Assembly: GCF_001667505.1 (NCBI RefSeq)
Contig: NZ_LZHZ01000063.1
Location: 1 to 64,000, forward strand
Direction of reading: 5' to 3'
Length of the DNA: 64,000 bases
Source: Mycobacterium sp. ACS1612
GTDB taxonomy: Bacteria > Actinomycetota > Actinomycetes > Mycobacteriales > Mycobacteriaceae
The notes beneath the pieces are model-generated. The model did not search any database. It saw only the letters and a program-made list of their open reading frames with translations, and was not told where the DNA came from. This document shows positions 59,326 to 64,000 of the stretch, one piece after another. The position numbers were made by a program, and so were the translations under genes. Each line of letters starts with the position of its first letter. The first letter of the stretch is position 1.

Positions 59326-60069
59326 ATGACTCGTGTCGCCTTGATCACCGGAGCCAGTCGTGGAATCGGCGCGGCGGCCGCGTCGGTTCTCGCAGAGCGC
59401 GGATTCCGGGTCGTCGTAAATTACCGGGCAAGTGCGGAGCAAGCGGACGAGGTGGTCCAGCGGGTGACGGCCGCCGGCGGCGAGGCGGTGGCGATTCGTG
59501 CCGACGTCACCGAGGGCGACGAGGTCGCGGCAATGGTCGGGGAAACCGTAGACCGGTGGGGACGGGTCGACGTCGTCGTCCACAACGCCCTGATTCCCTT
59601 CGATGTCACGTCGTTCGCGGACCTGACCTGGCAGCAACTCGGCGGCAAGCTCGATCGGGAGATGCACGCGGCATATCTGATCACCAAAGCCGTTGTGCCA
59701 GGAATGATCCAGCGCGAGTACGGCCGGCTTGTATATCTCAGCACAGGACTGTCTCGCCGCCCGCGGGCGGGAATGATTGCGCTGGGCACCGCCAAGGCGG
59801 CGTTGGATCAATTCGTTCGCTACATCGCGCTCGAACTCGCTCCCCACGGGATCACCGCGAACCTCGTCGCACCTGCCACCGTCGACGAAACGAAGGTGAC
59901 CGGACAGCTGACGCCCGACAAGGTGCAGCATCTCGGCGCCACCAACCCAATGGGACGTCTGGTCCGCGCTGACGAGGTGGCCAGAACGGTGGCGTTCCTC
60001 GCTAGCGAAGACTCTGGCTTCACCACAGGTCACTACCTGCCGGTCAACGGCGGTCTGTCGATGGACTGA
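59326..60069 (+). CDS. Short-chain dehydrogenase-like protein lacking the catalytic Tyr
   Basis: The 247-residue SDR begins MTRVALITGASRGIGAAAAS with the NAD(P) motif TGASRGIG. It has the active-site Ser region VYLSTGLSR and the C-terminal GRLVRADEVARTVAFLASED and GHYLPVNGGLSMD. The canonical YxxxK reads LGTAK: Leu takes the place of the catalytic Tyr while Lys is kept. Catalysis by the usual mechanism is therefore unlikely. Related enoyl-reductase-like SDRs use Y-x6-K, but here that position is Met. It heads a plus-strand gene group with a binding-protein-like gene and a thiolase. Confidence 0.85.
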   Translation: MTRVALITGASRGIGAAAASVLAERGFRVVVNYRASAEQADEVVQRVTAAGGEAVAIRADVTEGDEVAAMVGETVDRWGRVDVVVHNALIPFDVTSFADLTWQQLGGKLDREMHAAYLITKAVVPGMIQREYGRLVYLSTGLSRRPRAGMIALGTAKAALDQFVRYIALELAPHGITANLVAPATVDETKVTGQLTPDKVQHLGATNPMGRLVRADEVARTVAFLASEDSGFTTGHYLPVNGGLSMD

Positions 60070-60109
60070 GCGTCGCCGCGCCCAATCACGTCGAAGGAAG
60101 GATCTGGCG

Positions 60110-60976
60110 ATGCACACCATCGACCTTGCCTATGTCGGACGCGGCATCCACGAGGAACTGATCGCCCACGTCGCCGACCAGGAGGGCTTTTTCGCGGACG
60201 AAGGTATTCACGTCGCCATCCATGACGGGACCGGCTGGAGCGAAGAACGGCTGCGTTCGTACGTGACCATCGGACTGGGACGAGCCACGCTATCGCGATT
60301 GACCGACCGCACCCCGTGGCGTGTGCACTGCGTCAATACGCACCAACCACTCTTCTGGTTTCTCGGCAACGGCGACACCACGTCGATGGCCGATCTGCGC
60401 GGACGTCGGCTCGCTGTGCACGCGGCCCACACGGCACCCGGCTGCTTCGCCCGAATAGTGCTGCGCCGCAATGGTCTTGATCCTGACCGTGATTTGGAGT
60501 GTGTGTCCCGGCACCCAGGTGACTATCAGATGGATCTGCGGCGTCTGCGCGACGGGTCCATCGTCGCGGCCTACGTGGGCAGCACCCTCGGGCCGGAACA
60601 GGTTGCCGCCGAGGAGGGCTTCAATGTGCTGGCCTGGGTCGGCGACCATTTCCAGATCCCCACGGTCGGCATCGCCGCAGACGCCACCCGATTTCCGGCC
60701 GAGGACACAGCGTTGCAGGCACTTGTGCGCGCCAATCGACGAGCCTTGGCGGCAATCGCGAGCCGAACCGATATGGCGGTCGACTACATCGCATCCTTCT
60801 TGAACCGGATGACACGCGATGAAGTGCAGGCCTACTACACGCGCTACATCGGTCCGTACTTCACCGCGGACGGTCGGGTCGATCTCGATATCGCCCGGGC
60901 GGCGATCGATGTCGTTGCGACAGAACTCGGCGTGCCATCCGCTGATGCTGAAGAGATCTATCAGCCCGCCCTGTGA
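60110..60976 (+). CDS. NMT1/SsuA-type solute-binding-like protein, cytoplasmic
   Basis: The 288-residue protein (MHTIDLAYVGRGIHEELIAH) resembles periplasmic-binding-protein type II (NMT1/ThiY/SsuA) modules: GRRLAVHAAHTAPGCFARIV is the typical hinge region and VLAWVGDHFQIPTVGIAADA lies further on. No signal peptide or lipobox is present, and no permease or ATPase gene is nearby. It may bind a small molecule inside the cell, or act as an enzyme of the THI5/NMT1 type. It sits between an SDR and a thiolase. Confidence 0.65.
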   Translation: MHTIDLAYVGRGIHEELIAHVADQEGFFADEGIHVAIHDGTGWSEERLRSYVTIGLGRATLSRLTDRTPWRVHCVNTHQPLFWFLGNGDTTSMADLRGRRLAVHAAHTAPGCFARIVLRRNGLDPDRDLECVSRHPGDYQMDLRRLRDGSIVAAYVGSTLGPEQVAAEEGFNVLAWVGDHFQIPTVGIAADATRFPAEDTALQALVRANRRALAAIASRTDMAVDYIASFLNRMTRDEVQAYYTRYIGPYFTADGRVDLDIARAAIDVVATELGVPSADAEEIYQPAL

Positions 60977-60989
60977 GCGAGGAGAGGAC

Positions 60990-62228
60990 ATGACCGACGC
61001 GTTCATCCTGGGAGGCATCCGCACGCCGTTCGGGCGCTACGGCGGTTCCCTTTCGCATCTGCGGGCCGACGATCTGCTTGGCATGACCATGCGCGGTGCC
61101 TGCGATCACCTGGGCATCCCGCTCGACCATATCGAGGACATCGTCGCCGGATGCGTCAATCCGGCGCATGAGGGACTGGGCGACATCGCCCGGTGGGCGG
61201 CACTGGCGGCGGGCTTCCCCGACAGTGTTCCCGGCGCGACCATCAACCGGTTCTGCGGATCGTCGGTGAGCGCCACGGTCAACATCAGTCACGCGATCAT
61301 GGTGGGCGATCTGAACATCGGCATCGCTGCGGGCGTGGAGTCGATGTCGCGCTCCGGGTGGGCCTGGATGAAGGGCGACGCACCCTTCGCGCCTCGCGGA
61401 CCTCTGTTCCTTCTCGACACGATGTGGGCAGGCGCCGGCGGACCGCCGAACCCCACGTTGGTGGCCAGCAACGCCTACATCTCGATGATCGAGACCGCAC
61501 AGAACGTGGCGGATCGCTACCGCCTGAGCCGCGAGGAGATCGATGCATTCGCTTTGCGGTCGCAACAGCGGGCCGCGGCGGCGCGCGACTCCGGCCGGCT
61601 GGCCAAGGAGATCATGCCAGTGACGATCGCGGCGACGAAGAGGAGTGGCGAAAGGCTGTTCGAGCACGACGAATTCATCCGTGACGACACCACAGCCGAA
61701 CGCCTGGCGGCGCTGCCCGCCCAGTCGGGCACCACGCAGATGACTGCGGGCAATTCGTCGCCGCTCACCGACGGCGCCAGCGCGATCGTGATCGCGTCGG
61801 GGAAGAAGGCCGCCGAACTCGGCATCACTCCGATGGCCAGAGTGGTCTCTTCTGCCGTCTACGCCCTCGACCCGCTGATCATGGGACTCGGTCCTGCGTA
61901 TGCAATGCCGTTGGCGCTCAAGCGCGCTGGGCTGACCCCGGAGCAGATCGACGTGTGGGAAGTGCACGAGGCCTTCAGTGCGCAGACACTGGGGGTGCTG
62001 CGCGAACTCTCCAACCAACTCGATGGTTTCGGCATCCCCGACGACAAACTATCCCCGAACGGCGGAGCCGTTGCCACCGGACATCCGTTCGGCGCCTCGG
62101 GCACCCGCTACGTGCTGACGCTCGCCACCGAACTGCGTGAGCGCAACGCGCGGTACGGGATCCTCGGAGTATGCATCGGCTCCGGCCAGGGCATCGCGTT
62201 GGTCATCGAGAACACCCAGGTCCGCTAG
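60990..62228 (+). CDS. Thiolase (acetyl-CoA acyltransferase)
   Basis: The 412-residue thiolase has the acyl-binding Cys in NRFCGSSVSATVN near residue 89, the catalytic HEAFSAQTLG and GGAVATGHPFGASGTRYVLT histidines, and the final Cys in GVCIGSGQGIALVIE. It may act in degradative beta-oxidation of fatty or steroid-derived acyl-CoA. GGAGAGG precedes ATG 60990, 13 bp after the previous gene. Its stop overlaps that of the convergent SDR remnant. Confidence 0.93.
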   Translation: MTDAFILGGIRTPFGRYGGSLSHLRADDLLGMTMRGACDHLGIPLDHIEDIVAGCVNPAHEGLGDIARWAALAAGFPDSVPGATINRFCGSSVSATVNISHAIMVGDLNIGIAAGVESMSRSGWAWMKGDAPFAPRGPLFLLDTMWAGAGGPPNPTLVASNAYISMIETAQNVADRYRLSREEIDAFALRSQQRAAAARDSGRLAKEIMPVTIAATKRSGERLFEHDEFIRDDTTAERLAALPAQSGTTQMTAGNSSPLTDGASAIVIASGKKAAELGITPMARVVSSAVYALDPLIMGLGPAYAMPLALKRAGLTPEQIDVWEVHEAFSAQTLGVLRELSNQLDGFGIPDDKLSPNGGAVATGHPFGASGTRYVLTLATELRERNARYGILGVCIGSGQGIALVIENTQVR

Positions 62229-62401
62229 AACAATCCCCGACGGGCGCCGCCGTCCAACGCCAGTGTCGCACCGTGCAGCGCGGCCGCCTCAGGGGCGAGC
62301 AGAGCCACGATTGCCCAGGCGACCTCGTCGGCGGTCGCCATCCGTCCCAATGGCGAGTGCGACCGGTATTCGTCGAGCACGTCCGGGACACCGGACCCGG
62401 C
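62225..62401 (-). pseudogene. 3' remnant of a short-chain dehydrogenase gene
   Basis: Minus-strand codons from 62401 to the TAG at 62227-62225 encode VLDEYRSHSPLGRMATADEV, then AWAIVALLAPEAAALHGATL, ALDGGARRGLF, the C-terminal signature of SDR proteins (PLGRM..DEVA....LLA.....G..L..DGG). The Rossmann fold and catalytic residues are missing. The remnant continues in frame directly after the stop codon of the aldo/keto reductase gene, so the 5' part was probably deleted or replaced when that gene arrived. Confidence 0.8.
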
Positions 62402-63349
62402 TCAGATGTCCTTCGGCACTTCACTGAAGCCCGGTTCCCCGCCGTCCACCACTGAGTTGAACCGGACGCGCGTGTGCAGTCGCTCGCTTATCTCCCGGAC
62501 GGCGCTAGCGGGAAGGGCCGTGACACCGAAATTCTCCCGGATCCGGCGTGGCGTCACCGAGGACGTCAACACAGCGGTGCCGCGCTGAATGCCCCAGGCC
62601 AGAAGTATCTGTGCGGGAGTGCTTTTGAAGCGCTTGGCCATGTCCACGATGAGCGGGTCGTCGAGTACGCGCGGCTGCAATGCATGTCCGAGCGGCGCGA
62701 ATGCCAACAGCACCATGCCTTCGCTGGTGCAGTAGTCGTGCAAATCCCACTGCGGGTGATAGGGGTGCGATTCCACCTCGACGACCGCGGGCTTGATCCG
62801 TGCGCTTGCGACGATCCGCTGGGTTCCCTCGACATCGATGTCCGACAGACCGATCGCCCGAGTGAGTCCCTCGTCGACGAGTGCCTCCATCGCCGCCCAC
62901 GTCTCCTCGAGAGTGACGCCGTCGTCGTACACCACGTTTCCAGACGCGTCCCGCGGATCCTGGTCGTCGCCCGGCGCGAACGCGAAGGGAGTGTGCATCA
63001 GGTAGAGGTCGGCGTACTCGAGACCGAGCTTTGTCAAGCTGGCCTGTAGCGCGGGCCTGACACGTTCGGGGCGGTGGTTGTTGTTCCAGAGCTTCGTGGT
63101 GATGAACAGGTTGTCGCGGCGGACGGTTCCGTCGGCGAACACCTCCTTCAGAGCGAGTCCGACCTCCTCTTCATTTCGATACCGCTCTGCACAGTCGAGA
63201 TGTCGAAAGCCCTCTGCCACAGCGGCTTTGGTCGCGTCTCTTGTGGCGCTGCGGTCCGACAGCAGTGTCCCGAAGCCGAGAGCGGGAAGAGACCCACCGC
63301 CGTGGTTCAGGGCGAATCTGCGCTGTCGCGGATCCTCGATCGATGTCAT
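62402..63349 (-). CDS. Aldo/keto reductase
   Basis: The 315-residue TIM-barrel enzyme has the AKR signatures: GFRHLDCAERYRNEEEVGLA with catalytic Asp and Tyr, LFITTKLWNNNH with Lys, DLYLMHTPFAFAP with His, and the cofactor segment LTSSVTPRRIRENF. It reduces aldehydes or ketones with NADPH. Its stop codon is followed in frame by the SDR remnant. It starts 4 bp after the isochorismatase-like gene and is co-transcribed with it. Confidence 0.93.
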   Translation of the reverse strand: MTSIEDPRQRRFALNHGGGSLPALGFGTLLSDRSATRDATKAAVAEGFRHLDCAERYRNEEEVGLALKEVFADGTVRRDNLFITTKLWNNNHRPERVRPALQASLTKLGLEYADLYLMHTPFAFAPGDDQDPRDASGNVVYDDGVTLEETWAAMEALVDEGLTRAIGLSDIDVEGTQRIVASARIKPAVVEVESHPYHPQWDLHDYCTSEGMVLLAFAPLGHALQPRVLDDPLIVDMAKRFKSTPAQILLAWGIQRGTAVLTSSVTPRRIRENFGVTALPASAVREISERLHTRVRFNSVVDGGEPGFSEVPKDI

Positions 63350-63353
63350 GTCT

Positions 63354-64000
63354 TCAGACTCCTTGTTGTTGTTCTTCGGTCAGGTGGGCAACGGCTTGCG
63401 CGGTCGTCCATACCGCGCTGGCGAGGAACCGGTAGTTCACCAGTGCCGCGAGGTACCCGTCGCCCTCGGGGAGACGTGGGCCCGCCGTGGCGTCCTTGAC
63501 CACGGCTACCTCGAAACCTTGTTCCACGAGCTCGCGCATGTGGCCCTCGACACACAAATTGGCCGCCATCCCGGCCAGGATCACCTGGCTGATATTGCGC
63601 TTGCGGAGTTGCAGCACAAGGTCATTCGATTCCGGACCCACGATCTTGTGCGGAGAGGTGATCACCGTTTGCCCGTCGAGAATGTGGTGCTTGTATTCGG
63701 CCAGGAAGTCGGCACCGGATCCGGCGAACCCGTCTGTCGTGTACGCACTTTGGCGGGCGAACATGTCGACCGAACTCATGAATTGCTCGAGCGGATCGCC
63801 GAATGCCCACTGCCTGTCGGACGGATAAAAGTAGTGCGGCGACACCGCGACGGTGATGCCCGCCGCCTTGGCAGCGTCGAACAATTCGCCGATGTGCGCC
63901 ACGGTGTCGTTCTCGCGAACGCTGTCGCCGAACACCGGCCAGGAGACACCGTTGGGGCTCAGGAAGTCGATCTGCGGATCGGTGACGACGAGTGCGGCCC
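63354..64000 (-). CDS. Isochorismatase-family cysteine hydrolase (5' end outside window)
   Basis: The open frame enters from the window edge and stops at 63356-63354. The visible 215 residues begin ALVVTDPQIDFLSPNGVSWP, with the catalytic Asp, SPHKIVGPESNDLVL with Lys, and GMAANLCVEGHMRELVEQGF with the catalytic Cys: the Asp-Lys-Cys triad of nicotinamidase/isochorismatase-like hydrolases. The N-terminus is missing. Substrate unknown; amide or isochorismate-type hydrolysis is possible. The next gene, an aldo/keto reductase, follows after 4 bp. Confidence 0.88.
   Translation of the reverse strand, partial: AALVVTDPQIDFLSPNGVSWPVFGDSVRENDTVAHIGELFDAAKAAGITVAVSPHYFYPSDRQWAFGDPLEQFMSSVDMFARQSAYTTDGFAGSGADFLAEYKHHILDGQTVITSPHKIVGPESNDLVLQLRKRNISQVILAGMAANLCVEGHMRELVEQGFEVAVVKDATAGPRLPEGDGYLAALVNYRFLASAVWTTAQAVAHLTEEQQQGV

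Overview
The window is high-GC DNA from a mycobacterium, most likely a fast-growing (Mycolicibacterium-type) species. The evidence is gene content: iniB, iniA, iniC and their LuxR-type regulator, an MPT63 homologue, a CYP140-type P450, an HspR-controlled dnaK operon, clpB, lpqJ-like and ansP2-like genes, udgA, dcd and tRNA-Gly(CCC). Much of the order matches the M. tuberculosis Rv0312-Rv0385 region as I remember it, in the opposite orientation and with insertions. No insertion sequence, phage or CRISPR array is visible.

Layout. 1-8.7 kb: a secreted/membrane protein cut by the window edge, clpB, a frameshifted small secreted-protein gene, a GAP-family membrane protein, a TetR regulator divergent from a membrane protein, a flavohemoglobin and an aldose epimerase. 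8.3-12.6 kb: dnaK-grpE-dnaJ-hspR on the minus strand, with SigH/SigE-like promoter elements and HspR (HAIR) operators. 12.7-22 kb: mpt63, then two large cyclase-ATPase (STAND) proteins flanking a secreted esterase and a remnant of a third cyclase-ATPase gene. 22-29 kb: a decayed glycine-rich gene, an asparagine permease with a small membrane partner, a metallo-beta-lactamase/lipoprotein/DinB-like operon, a tpx/dienelactone-hydrolase operon and an F420-dependent oxidoreductase.

29-42 kb is the most interesting part: two short threonine-rich membrane proteins, iniC-iniA-iniB and an Rv0340-like gene on the minus strand, then on the plus strand an Hsp70-like membrane protein, the LuxR-type regulator iniR and a second Hsp70-like membrane protein. 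A heptamer TTAGGGG recurs in clusters in front of iniB, in the Rv0340-like/Hsp70-like divergent region and in front of the second Hsp70-like gene. I propose it marks one regulon that couples bacterial dynamins to membrane-anchored Hsp70-type ATPase heads.

42-56.7 kb: a membrane Fe-S oxidoreductase, an aminotransferase, a YibE/F protein, a rmlA-containing operon headed by a CYP140 gene, a divergent TetR regulator with two near-identical operators, udgA, a third actin/Hsp70-like membrane protein, amt with a GlnR-like box, dcd and tRNA-Gly. 56.9-64 kb: a PknH-sensor-like membrane protein with a lipoprotein, then an accessory metabolic cluster (SDR without the catalytic Tyr, a binding-protein-like protein, a thiolase, an SDR remnant, an aldo/keto reductase and an isochorismatase-family hydrolase cut by the window end).

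All identifications come from reading the sequence and remembered family knowledge. No database search was run.
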